The notes under the pieces are model-generated. The model had not been told where the DNA came from, did not search any database, and was given only the letters and a program-made list of their open reading frames with translations. The translations under genes and the position numbers were made by a program. Shown here piece after piece: positions 1 to 7,600 of a DNA stretch of 13,109 nt; position 1 is the first letter of the stretch; each line of letters begins with the position of its first letter. The DNA lies in contig JAEYYB010000031.1 of NCBI GenBank assembly GCA_023430975.1, positions 1-13,109 on the forward strand, in the 5' to 3' direction. Origin of the DNA: Bacillota bacterium (lineage in GTDB: Bacteria > Bacillota > Clostridia > Acetivibrionales > DSM-2933).

Positions 1-57
1 TATGATGGAGAAAAGATGATTAAGGACATCCAAAGACCACAACAAAAAGCAGGTTAA
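1..57 (+). CDS. possible C-terminal tail of a gene entering from the left
   Basis: Frame 1 is open from the first base to a TAA at 55-57 and gives 18 residues beginning YDGEKMIKD and ending QQKAG. The composition is plausible for a charged protein tail, but the stretch is too short to assign to any family. It may equally be chance, or part of the RNA-like region that follows. Upstream sequence would settle it. Confidence 0.25.
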   Translation, partial: YDGEKMIKDIQRPQQKAG

Positions 58-59
58 GT

Positions 60-300
60 ATTAAATAAAGGAATGCAATTTCAATGATGCCAGTAGAGCC
101 TAAAAGCTGACGGAGAAAAGATTATAACGCAGAAACCAACACGAGCCGGGATAGTCGGATTGAATTTCACCTTAAGGGCTTAGACCCAGTTTGTGAGCAT
201 GACTGACATTCTACCTCATGGAAAGGATGAACGAAGGAATTAAGGGCAAATTGACCCTGTGAGACATGGGAGGGTAGCCGGAGACTATGTAGAATCCCAA
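60..300 (+). ncRNA. candidate structured RNA, possibly a group II intron fragment
   Basis: About 240 bases have no convincing reading frame, are richer in G than the neighbouring DNA, and contain nested complementary arms. ATTCTAC at 208-214 pairs with GTAGAAT at 289-295. Inside it CTCATG (215-220) pairs with CATGGG (265-270), and AGGG (243-246) pairs with CCCT (255-258). GGG (176-178) and CCC (185-187) can close a separate small hairpin. The purine-rich look of 221-240 (GGAAAGGATGAACGAAGGAA) reminds me of group II intron domain I. However, I see no domain V signature, no GUGYG-type 5' end and no reverse transcriptase gene. If it is an intron it is a fragment; it could also be another leader or stand-alone RNA. 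The family call is tentative; the pairing is visible. Confidence 0.35.
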
Positions 301-466
301 TAGGCCACAATAAAAAAACATTAAAGGTTTAAGAAGATTCATTACATACATCCAAAAAAACACTTTAATGAGTGATTTAACCATGAGACTTGTGAAAAAT
401 AAATTGAAAGCTGAGATTCAGTTAGTAATACGAAGAAAATTAAAGATTATTGAGGGAGGTAATGTT

Positions 467-1189
467 ATGAAAATCGTCGTTGTTCACGGAAGTCCGCGAA
501 AAGGCAACACGTATGCTGCAACTCAGGTCTTTATGGAAGAAATGAGAAAACAGGGGCCCGTCGAACTTACCGAATACTTTTTACCGAAAGACATGCCAGA
601 GTTCTGCTGTGGCTGTATGACATGTTTTTTAAAGAGTGAGGAGCTTTGCCCACATGCAAAGTATACATTGCCAGTGCTGGATGATATGCTGAGAGCAGAT
701 GCATTTATATTTTCAACGCCAGTATTCGTGCTTCAAGCCAGCGGGTGTATGAAATCGTTTCTTGATCATTATGGTTATTTATTCATTGTTCATAGGGCAA
801 GACCGGAAATGTTCAGGAAAAAGGCATTCATCATTTCATCAACTGTTGGTGCTGGAACAAAGAATGCAATTAAAACAATGAATACCAGTTTAAGATTTTA
901 GGGCATCAATTGTGTGTATTCACTCAGCTTTGCTACGTTTGGAGATGAGTGGGCAAATATGAAAACTGATAAAAAATCCAAAATCAATTCCCAGATTAAA
1001 AAGAAAGCCGTTCGATTTTATAGGGAAGTGGCATCGGGAAAAAGACATCATCCGTATTTCTTCATCCGGTTTATGTTTTTTGTTCGGAAAATAATGATGA
1101 AAAAGTATGATGACGATTCTTCTGCTGATAAGAAGTACTGGGTGAAAAAAGGCTGGTTACAGGGAACCAATAGTACATTTAAATCCTGA
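467..1189 (+). pseudogene. NAD(P)H-dependent flavoprotein (flavodoxin fold), interrupted by an amber codon
   Basis: The ATG at 467 follows a strong GGGAGG (454-459). An ATG at 368 in the same frame lacks a ribosome site and would add a non-homologous leader, so it was rejected. The start reads MKIVVVHGSPRKGNT, the FMN phosphate-binding loop of NADPH-dependent FMN reductases and iron-sulfur flavoproteins. Cysteines at residues 47, 50, 53 and 61 fit the CX2CX2CX4-7C pattern of iron-sulfur flavoproteins. STPVF near residues 83-87 is the usual flavin-side segment. Translation stops at TAG 899-901 after 144 residues. The same frame then continues without a shift for 95 codons to TGA at 1187-1189, still family-like. 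The TAG stands where TGG (Trp) is expected, in the context LRF-W-GIN. The full product would be about 240 residues, normal for the family. It may be a recent nonsense mutation, a sequencing error or, less likely, a readthrough codon. Confidence 0.8.
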
Positions 1190-1246
1190 GTAAACAAAAA
1201 TTGGAATATGGCCAGGAGTCGGCCTATTAGGCAGGAGGCATTAATA

Positions 1247-1437
1247 ATGTATGAATATAAATTTGTTGAAGGAGATTTAGGAGGGTTTTTAGAGAATCAA
1301 ACCATCGAGAAATAATTGAACAATATGCTCAAGAAGGATTGCGTTTAGTTCAGGTACTACCAACTAATTATAATTCACATGGTAAACCCACTCAGAATTA
1401 TATTATTGCACAATTTAGAAAGGCGGAATGTAAATGA
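1247..1437 (+). pseudogene. DUF4177-type small protein, frameshifted in a T run
   Basis: The ATG at 1247 follows AGGAGG (1233-1238). The first frame gives MYEYKFVEGDLGGF and then runs to a stop at 1313-1315. A second frame, open from the T run at 1286-1290 to TGA 1435-1437, continues RESNHREIIEQYAQEGLRL and then VQVLP. Joined, they make a protein of about 63 residues with the DUF4177 pattern (short MxEYKFV start, then an amphipathic helix ending in EGWRLV-like residues). One extra T in the T5 run restores the frame as GGFFRESNHRE. The lesion is therefore a one-base homopolymer contraction, or a site where polymerase or ribosome slippage could restore the product. The gene overlaps the next one by ATGA, which implies translational coupling in the ancestor. 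The biochemical role of DUF4177 is unknown. Confidence 0.75.
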
Positions 1438-1637
1438 ATAATGATTTAATAGCAAAGATACTTGTTTTTGGTGGTGGTATATTCTCGATATTAGCATCAG
1501 TATTAAATTTAAATTTCTTTTTTGAAAATCGAAAGGCAAAAATATTTGTAACTATTTTTGGAAGAACTGGTGCCAGAGTTTTTTATATTATACTTGGAAT
1601 TTTTATTATAGTATTGGGACTTAAAATATATTATTAA
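1434..1637 (+). CDS. small two-helix membrane protein, Imm17-like
   Basis: Sixty-seven residues. The ATG overlaps the upstream TGA (ATGA), and AAGGCGG at 1420-1426 serves as ribosome site. Two hydrophobic helices at about residues 6-26 and 48-65 flank a polar segment with NFFFENRKAK and FGRTGARVFY. The arrangement of helix, N-F-F-x-N-R-K-A, FGR-x-GAR-x-FY and ILG helix resembles the immunity protein 17 family found beside polymorphic toxins. That family assignment is from memory of its pattern and is moderate. Membership would predict an inner-membrane protein protecting against a cognate toxin. No toxin gene is visible here, so it would be an orphan immunity gene. Coupling to the broken DUF4177 gene may reduce its expression. 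Confidence 0.65.
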   Translation: MNNDLIAKILVFGGGIFSILASVLNLNFFFENRKAKIFVTIFGRTGARVFYIILGIFIIVLGLKIYY

Positions 1638-1755
1638 AAATGGCTCCATGATCAGTCATATCAATGCCTCTTGAAAATGTGACATATGTAAAAAGTCAGT
1701 AAGAAACCTATTCCTACCCATTGTTCTGAAAATCCATTAAGGAATATTAGATTGA

Positions 1756-1821
1756 GTTGGATATGTCGTATATTTGACCAGAGATGGAAAGAAACTTAAT
1801 GAATTAATGAAGAAAATTTAA
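1756..1821 (+). pseudogene. possible gene tail fragment in the gap before the zinc-ribbon gene
   Basis: The 213-base gap between the Imm17-like and zinc-ribbon genes holds one protein-like stretch: after a TGA at 1753-1755 the frame reads VGYVVYLTRDGKK, then LNELMKKI, and stops at 1819-1821. It has the look of a beta strand followed by an amphipathic C-terminal helix but no start codon. It may be the end of a lost gene or chance. No promoter or terminator is clear in the gap. Confidence 0.2.
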
Positions 1822-1850
1822 AATACAAATTATGAAAGGGGGAATATCAA

Positions 1851-2144
1851 ATGATTTGTCCGAAATGTCAAAAAGAAACACCCTCCATAATAAGAGAGTG
1901 TCAATTTTGCAAGACTGATTTAGAAGTGCATAGATCAATTAGATCAAGAGATATGGAAGATCCCGAATGGGATAAAAAGGCGTCTAGGCTGATAGACTTT
2001 GGTCCAACGGCTGGAATTGTAATGATGGTAATTGCAGTAATATGGTTTGTAGTTGGTCTAATGGACAATATTATTTTTTACTATCCTGTTGTATTATTTG
2101 TCACAGGAATTGGTGCTATAATAATTGGATTAAGAAGAAAGTAG
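1851..2144 (+). CDS. zinc-ribbon protein with two membrane helices
   Basis: Ninety-seven residues, start ATG at 1851 after AAAGGGGGA (1835-1843). Cysteine pairs at C3/C6 (CPKC) and C17/C20 (CQFC) form a compact N-terminal zinc ribbon. A charged linker follows at about residues 25-48. Two hydrophobic helices at about 52-71 and 76-94 come next, and the protein ends LRRK, putting positive charge at the membrane face. Proteins of this layout (zinc ribbon plus C-terminal helices) are common in Firmicutes and mostly uncharacterised, so no function is assigned. It lies between small orphan genes and may belong to the same accessory array. The reading frame is intact. Confidence 0.75.
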   Translation: MICPKCQKETPSIIRECQFCKTDLEVHRSIRSRDMEDPEWDKKASRLIDFGPTAGIVMMVIAVIWFVVGLMDNIIFYYPVVLFVTGIGAIIIGLRRK

Positions 2145-2198
2145 CCTTTTAGGTTTAAAGTAAATTGAGTTGGTATTAATACTTGTAAGGAGAATCTG

Positions 2199-2501
2199 AT
2201 GGAAAGTAAAGAAATTATTCTGAATTATAAACAGTATAGTTTGCTTGAGAGATCTCTTAGGGGAAGCTTATCTTTATCAAGAAGACTGTGCATGAATCAG
2301 CCTTTCAGCAAAAATGACTTGATTCTTGAGCTTTTAAAAGAAATACGATGTTTTGAATGTGATGAAGGAGATGACCTACCCCTTGAAAATAGAATGTATG
2401 AAGATGGGAGAAATCTTTTGAAAACAATAACTAAAATGTTATATCCAAGTCAAGCAGATAGATATATTGAATACTTAGCAAAAAAAGACTGGTTAATTTA
2501 G
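2199..2501 (+). CDS. uncharacterised 100-residue acidic, probably helical protein
   Basis: The ATG at 2199 follows AAGGAG (2187-2192). The product is soluble-looking, without a signal peptide or membrane helix, and likely mostly alpha-helical. It has a conspicuous acidic segment CFECDEGDDLPLENR in the middle and ends KKDWLI. I do not recognise the family. Size, solubility, acidity and position next to an Imm17-like gene would fit an immunity protein, but that is inference from context only. The gene ends six bases before a large palindrome (2507-2612). Confidence 0.65.
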   Translation: MESKEIILNYKQYSLLERSLRGSLSLSRRLCMNQPFSKNDLILELLKEIRCFECDEGDDLPLENRMYEDGRNLLKTITKMLYPSQADRYIEYLAKKDWLI

Positions 2502-2506
2502 CTGAT

Positions 2507-2612
2507 CTATATGAAAAGTGAATAATCTTTTACATTTGTCTATCGCAAATTACGTAAAAACTGTTCGTTATTTGCTGTGACAAATGTAAGATCATTAACA
2601 CTTTTCATATAG
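2507..2612. repeat. 106-bp near-perfect palindrome, MITE-like
   Basis: The outer arms are identical over 14 bases: CTATATGAAAAGTG (2507-2520) and its reverse complement at 2599-2612. The pairing continues inward with TACATTTGTC (2531-2540) against GACAAATGTA (2579-2588) and GCAAAT (2545-2550) against ATTTGC (2570-2575), leaving about 11 unpaired bases. The first inner segment (2521-2530 against 2589-2598) is imperfect. The whole element could form a cruciform or a long RNA hairpin. It has no T tract, so it is not an ordinary terminator, and it encodes nothing. No clear target-site duplication flanks it. A miniature inverted-repeat transposon or the remnant ends of an insertion sequence is the best guess. 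Confidence 0.75.
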
Positions 2613-2705
2613 AACCTGACATGATTGTAACTGTAAGTACTGAAATAGAGGAGTAGAATTCTTCTTTTCTACAAGAAATTATTGTTTTGAAAGGAGATTT
2701 AAGTT

Positions 2706-4073
2706 TTGTCTAGAAGTATACACACAACGTGGAGAAGGTTGATAAATGAGAAGAAAAAGCAAGATGAAAAAAGAAAGCCTGAGAACCGTGAAAAGATAAA
2801 AAAAATGTATAAAGATTTGCAAAGAAAAAGAAAAATTAAAAATCAGGTTCTCGTTGATCGAGTTCATAAAGATCTATACGTTTATACAAATCCAGATGAC
2901 TTTCCTATATATTTTGAAAATGAAACCGAATACTTTCACTATGCGATAACAGGAGAGGATATAAAATCAATTTTGAAATTGCTTCCTATTGGCACGATTG
3001 ATGGCTTAATATCTATTCAATTAAATGCTGGAGTTGCAAAACAGAACTGGGAAGCAGAAAATGACGAAACTGATCCATATACTAACAGACCTGGAGGCAA
3101 GTTTCTTCTTGATGTATATACTCCTCCTGTATTGGGGACTTATAACGATAGACATAAAAAAATAGAAATATTCGCATATGTTTACAAGGAATTACCGGAT
3201 TTTAATATTTGGAATATCGTATTAAAGCTCCATATGCTAATGACTTTTATTCATGAAGTATTTCACCATTATGATTTCTATAATAGAATCGGCCAAGGTA
3301 AATGGTTAGGTAATGAACAAGATAAAGTAGAAATTTATGCCGAGAACATGGAGTATAAGTGGCTTCATGAGATTATTATTCCATATCTTGAGGAAAAATA
3401 TTGCAACGAAGTTTTGGAATTGAAAAAATGGATTATAAGGTATATAGGAATTGAATTCCCTTTATTATCATTAGCAGGCGATCCAAGAACAACCATGAAA
3501 GGTGGCTTTATTTTATTTAAAAATTCAACGAGTACCGCTTTTAATGATTTTGTAAATAGCATATACGAGGGAAACAATATTCTAAAATGCCGGATAGAAC
3601 TTGCTTGGCAACTTCACTATGCTGATTTATACGACTTATCCTTAAGTATTATTGAGACTGTTTTAGAAAAAGAGCCTAATAACATGGAAGCATTAGTCTT
3701 AAAGGGTGATACTTGTGTACATCAGAAAAAATTCGATGAAGCTGAAAAAGTAGCACAGAAAATACTATCAATTAAGATCAAAGACTTTGATGCTTTTTTA
3801 ATTTTATGTAATGTTTATGAAGAACAACAAAGATGGGATAAAATGTTAGAGTTTTCACATAAGGCATTAGAGCTAGCAGAGAATCAATGGCATATGGAAA
3901 ACCTTTTATTTAAAACTTCCAAAGCTTTAAAGGAAATTGGCAGATTTGAAGAAGCCAAAATAAATTTGAGCAAATTAGTAAATGTCAGTAGAAAACACAT
4001 TAAAAAGCGTGTAGATGAACTTTTGAATGAAATAATTAACCTTGAAAAACTAGACACAATGAATAGGTTCTGA
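2706..4073 (+). CDS. putative zinc metallopeptidase with C-terminal TPR repeats
   Basis: The start is TTG at 2706, chosen because AAGGAGA (2691-2697) sits eight bases upstream and no ATG is near. The product is 455 residues with no signal peptide. Residues 1-50 are very basic and probably helical or coiled. The central domain has HEVFH at 183-187, the HExxH zinc motif, inside a hydrophobic helix (MLMTFIHEVFHHYD). Glutamates 209 and 213 in KVEIYAENME could be the third ligand, as in gluzincins. Residues from about 295 to the end form paired helices with TPR-like spacing, for example ALVLKGDTCVHQKKFDEAEK. I cannot name the family. An intracellular protease or a zincin-fold effector are both possible. 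It stands alone between a palindrome and a decayed region. The HExxH reading is firm; catalysis is inferred. Confidence 0.75.
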   Translation: MSRSIHTTWRRLINEKKKQDEKRKPENREKIKKMYKDLQRKRKIKNQVLVDRVHKDLYVYTNPDDFPIYFENETEYFHYAITGEDIKSILKLLPIGTIDGLISIQLNAGVAKQNWEAENDETDPYTNRPGGKFLLDVYTPPVLGTYNDRHKKIEIFAYVYKELPDFNIWNIVLKLHMLMTFIHEVFHHYDFYNRIGQGKWLGNEQDKVEIYAENMEYKWLHEIIIPYLEEKYCNEVLELKKWIIRYIGIEFPLLSLAGDPRTTMKGGFILFKNSTSTAFNDFVNSIYEGNNILKCRIELAWQLHYADLYDLSLSIIETVLEKEPNNMEALVLKGDTCVHQKKFDEAEKVAQKILSIKIKDFDAFLILCNVYEEQQRWDKMLEFSHKALELAENQWHMENLLFKTSKALKEIGRFEEAKINLSKLVNVSRKHIKKRVDELLNEIINLEKLDTMNRF

Positions 4074-4127
4074 GTGGGTTAGTTTCTTGTAAGACTCTAA
4101 AATCAATCAATGAGGGCTGGGAAAAGT

Positions 4128-4154
4128 GTACCTATAAGAAGCTATTATAGGTAC
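4128..4154. repeat. perfect 10-bp hairpin
   Basis: GTACCTATAA (4128-4137) and TTATAGGTAC (4145-4154) are exact inverse complements around a 7-base loop. It lies about 55 bases after the metallopeptidase gene. There is no following T run, so intrinsic termination is doubtful. It could be a protein-binding site or an RNA end. The second arm's TTATAGGTACA recurs once, at 12599-12609, within the leader of the last gene. Confidence 0.55.
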
Positions 4155-4158
4155 ATAG

Positions 4159-4257
4159 AAGTTGCTACGAGGATTCAATAGTACAGCTCCACAAGACATT
4201 CTAAATGATGGGGACAAAAAGCTCGGTTTGAACCTGTCAGAGGTTTGGGATAAGTAA
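4159..4257 (+). pseudogene. possible coding remnant in the 4074-4596 gap
   Basis: After a TAG at 4156-4158 one frame is open for 32 codons with protein-like composition (FNSTAPQDILNDGDKKLGL, then NLSEVWDK) to a TAA at 4255-4257. It has no start codon or ribosome site. It might be the end of a lost gene, or chance. It is listed because the 523-base gap contains at least two such fragments and no intact gene. Confidence 0.2.
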
Positions 4258-4328
4258 TTATGGTAGCAAAACTGCTTCATAGTTTTGGAGAAGTAGATTG
4301 AAATTATTTTCCAGAAAGGAGAGTTTTA

Positions 4329-4578
4329 ATGTCAGATAATGAACTGATTAATAAAATAACTCAAAGAATTAAAAATGAGTAAGTCAATCAAAATAAACAA
4401 AACGGTCATAATAAAAACTTGAAGGATAAAGTTGCAACTACAGATGTACCCACCAAATTTAAGGATAGCAAGGTAGGATGGTAGGAATTTTGAACTACAG
4501 CGTCGACTTGCACATATACAAATAACAATCAAAGAAATTTCGAAAAACTCCCTAATTGATATTTATGGCAACAAATGA
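4329..4578 (+). pseudogene. decayed small gene with in-frame stop and frameshift
   Basis: An AAAGGAGAG (4315-4323) precedes ATG 4329, which opens MSDNELINKITQRIKNE and stops at TAA 4380-4382. The same frame is then open again to TAG 4482-4484 (LKDKVATTDVPTKFKDSKVG). A frame shifted by one base carries NFELQRRLAHIQITIKE and then ISKNSLIDIYGNK to TGA 4576-4578. A good ribosome site, a helical N-terminus and protein-like segments in order suggest a former protein of about 80 residues. An intact 17-residue peptide is the alternative. The family is not recognised. Confidence 0.4.
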
Positions 4579-4584
4579 TAAAAT
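4556..4584 (+). promoter_or_regulatory. sigma-A type promoter for the dockerin protein
   Basis: TTGATA (4556-4561) and TAAAAT (4579-4584) each differ from consensus by one base and are separated by exactly 17 bases. Transcription would start near 4591, giving a leader of about 33 bases before the ATG at 4624. It lies within the tail of the decayed gene. No obvious operator is seen. Confidence 0.6.
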
Positions 4585-4623
4585 TCATATTATTATGTGT
4601 TTTGCAGATTAGGGGAGAAAAAC

Positions 4624-7600
4624 ATGTTAAAAAACAGATTTAATAAAAAGTTATCTTATTTAATTATACTTTGTATGTTTCTTACGAACTTAAATTTTAT
4701 ATATGCTGCGAGTATAAGTGAAAGCACTTACATATCACAACAGAGTAAGGTAAACATAGAGCCTAATTCAATTCAGCTAACGACACCACTTGCTTTTCAA
4801 TATTCTTCCGATACACCATTTGCTTCAACTTCTATAAATTCTGTTGTTGATGACTACAGCAATAACATTGTAAATGCCTACACTATCTCAGATAAAAAAA
4901 CATATTCCGGTAAGATTGAATTGCCCTATGATGCTGATGTATTTTCATTTATATCATTATTTGATTCTGATGTCCTGATTAATTTTCATTCAAACAGTAT
5001 TACCGCAAGCGTTCTTGACTACAAAGGTAGAGAATATACTTCCGAGAATATTTATGACTTCCGGATTTCCAATTTTTCCGGTCCAATTATCAAATTTCAT
5101 GCAACTAAAAACACAAAATACTATATAAAAATCAAAGGCGTGCTAAGCACAACTCCAGAATACTCCTTTAATTATGAGTATCTATTTGATGATTATAGCA
5201 ATACCTTTGAAAATGCAGAATTTATTTCTGATAATACTACAATAACTGGGAACCTGATTGATGATGAAGATGTTGACATTTTCAAGTTTAATGCCACAAA
5301 AGGCAGTGCCTATTCCATTGATTTTGATAAATATAGATGTAATTTTTCGGTTTATGATGAAAATAATGTTGAACAACCTATTATGCAAAGCTATATCGTA
5401 TTCAAAAGTGATGCAACATATTACATAAAAGTCAAACGCAACCTAGCATATAATAATCTATTTAAATATAGTTTTAAGCTCTCATCTCCCATTTTAGATG
5501 ATTATGGAAATACTAAAGAAAGTGCTGTAGAGATTAATGCTGATGAAACTGTTAATGGAAGCATAGACTATATAACTGATACAGATTTTTTCAGCTTTAT
5601 TCCAAATAAAAACGGAATGTATTTTATATATGGATTCTCTACAAAAGATAATACAAATGACCTGGACAATAATTTTATTCACAGAGTTTGTAAAATTTAC
5701 GATTCGAATGGCAATACAATTAGTCCCATTAACAATGATTATTACAATATGAATAAAAACGAGAAGTACTATATTTCATTTTCAACTAATCCTAATATGA
5801 TTACCCTTAATAAATACTCCTTCAAGGTTAAGGAATTTTTAATTGACGAGGATGGGAATTCATTTGAATCAGCTAGACTAATATCTGAAGGAACAAGCAT
5901 TTCTGGAGAAATAGATAGTTTTAGTGACTTTGATACATATATTTTTATACCATCATCAGATGGCGAATACTGTATAAATTTTAATCGCAAAGTTGATGAC
6001 CTTAATAACCCAATTTATTGTCCTACGAATTTAATGGATACATTGAGTGTATTTAGTGAGCAAACCGGTATAATGGACAAATCAGGCTATGATAATAATT
6101 CCAAAGCAAACTTTTACATGAAAAAGGACACTGTTTATTTTATAACAGTTTGGGGCATCCATTATAACCCTTTTTTCAAGTATACCTTATCTATGGAAGG
6201 TCCTTTAGCAGATGATTATGGAAACACCACTGAAACTTCTTCTCAAATTCAAATCGAAAAAAAGGTGGATGGTAAATTGGACTTTTTCGGGGACACAGAT
6301 TATTTTAAATTTAGTCCCTCAATTTCTGGCATTTACTATTTTGGTGATAATTCAACAAACTGGAACCCAAATTTTATATTCAAGATATATGATGGTAATG
6401 GTAATGTGACTGGCATTGGCTCAAATTCAGGCAAAATTTATTTTTATGCATCAAAAGATGATATATACTATATTTCTACTTCTCAAGGTTTCAATAGTTC
6501 ATTGGGGAATTATTCCTTTACATTGAAAGGTCCAGTTATAGATGAAGGTAATAACAATGAAACAGCTAAAACTATAGATGTTTCAACCAATATAGTAGGA
6601 TTTTCAAATTATTCAGGTGATACAGATGTTTTCAAATTTACATCTCAAACAGATGCTCATTATAGAATGGATTTCAATTTATTCTCCAATTACGGTTTTT
6701 CGAATTTTTGTGATATCTTTAATATTTATGACAAAGATGGGAATAAGATATATGTGAAAATTTTTAATTTTTGTGCAGACTTCGATTTGAAGAAAGACAC
6801 AGATTATTATTTTACTATAGTCAATCCTGGTTTTCCTGAGCATCTCGGCTATTCCTTCAATTTGAACAAACCAATTATTGATGACTATTCAAATACGAAA
6901 GATAAATCATACGAAATCAAAACAGATACTGTAATTAACGGTGAAATAGGTCATTTGGATGACTGTGACTATTTTAAGTTTACTCCATCATCTACGGGGA
7001 GGTATTTTCTGCATTTCCTAGAAATTGAAAGTGCAGATCCAGACAGTATTTATAGTTTAATAAATGTATTACACGTGGAAGATTCTTCAGATAAGCCTTT
7101 AAAATTTTCTTTAAATGACTCAAATACTGCCTTTTTAGATCTGAAAAAAGATTATACCTATTATTTAAGAATTGGTGATATGGGAACAAACCCTTTATAC
7201 AAATACAGCTACCAACTGGAAGGCCCTGTGGTTGATGATTATGGCAATTCATACTTCTATTCTAAAACTTTGAACGTTGGAGAAACAGTTAATGGTAAAT
7301 TTGAGTCAGGTGGCGATATAGATTTCTTTGATTTCAATACCACCTCAAAAGGATTGTATTGTATTTCAACACCTGACAATATTGATATAAAAGTACTTAA
7401 CAATAATTACGTTGATGAATATCCGATAAATATTGATAGTTCTGACTCTGAACATTATTTTTACTTTGAAGAAGATGAAACATATTATATATCAGTTAAA
7501 AGTTATTATTCTAGTGCATCAGAGTACAGCTTTAATTTCAAAGGTCCCATATATGATGATTATCCCAACATACTTTCAGGGGCCACAATAATACAGTCAA

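Noticed and set aside
1..330. Complete group II intron
   Set aside because: No reverse transcriptase frame, no recognisable domain V and no GUGYG-type 5' end in the window; only a fragment could be claimed.
368..466. Upstream in-frame ATG extending the flavoprotein by 33 residues
   Set aside because: No ribosome site at 368, whereas GGGAGG precedes ATG 467, and the added residues do not fit the flavodoxin start, which normally begins with the first beta strand (KIVVVHGS).
2502..2705. Palindrome as an intrinsic terminator
   Set aside because: It is AT-rich and very long, and no run of T follows the right arm.
4597..4623. GTG start giving nine extra residues on the dockerin protein
   Set aside because: The ribosome site at 4611-4617 lies inside this extension and correctly serves ATG 4624; the extension would also spoil the signal peptide start.
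6992..7252. Minus-strand ORF inside the giant gene
   Set aside because: It and the other minus-strand ORFs (for example at 5182-5388, 8589-8858 and 9326-9589) lie opposite strongly supported genes, lack ribosome sites and have no family-like features.
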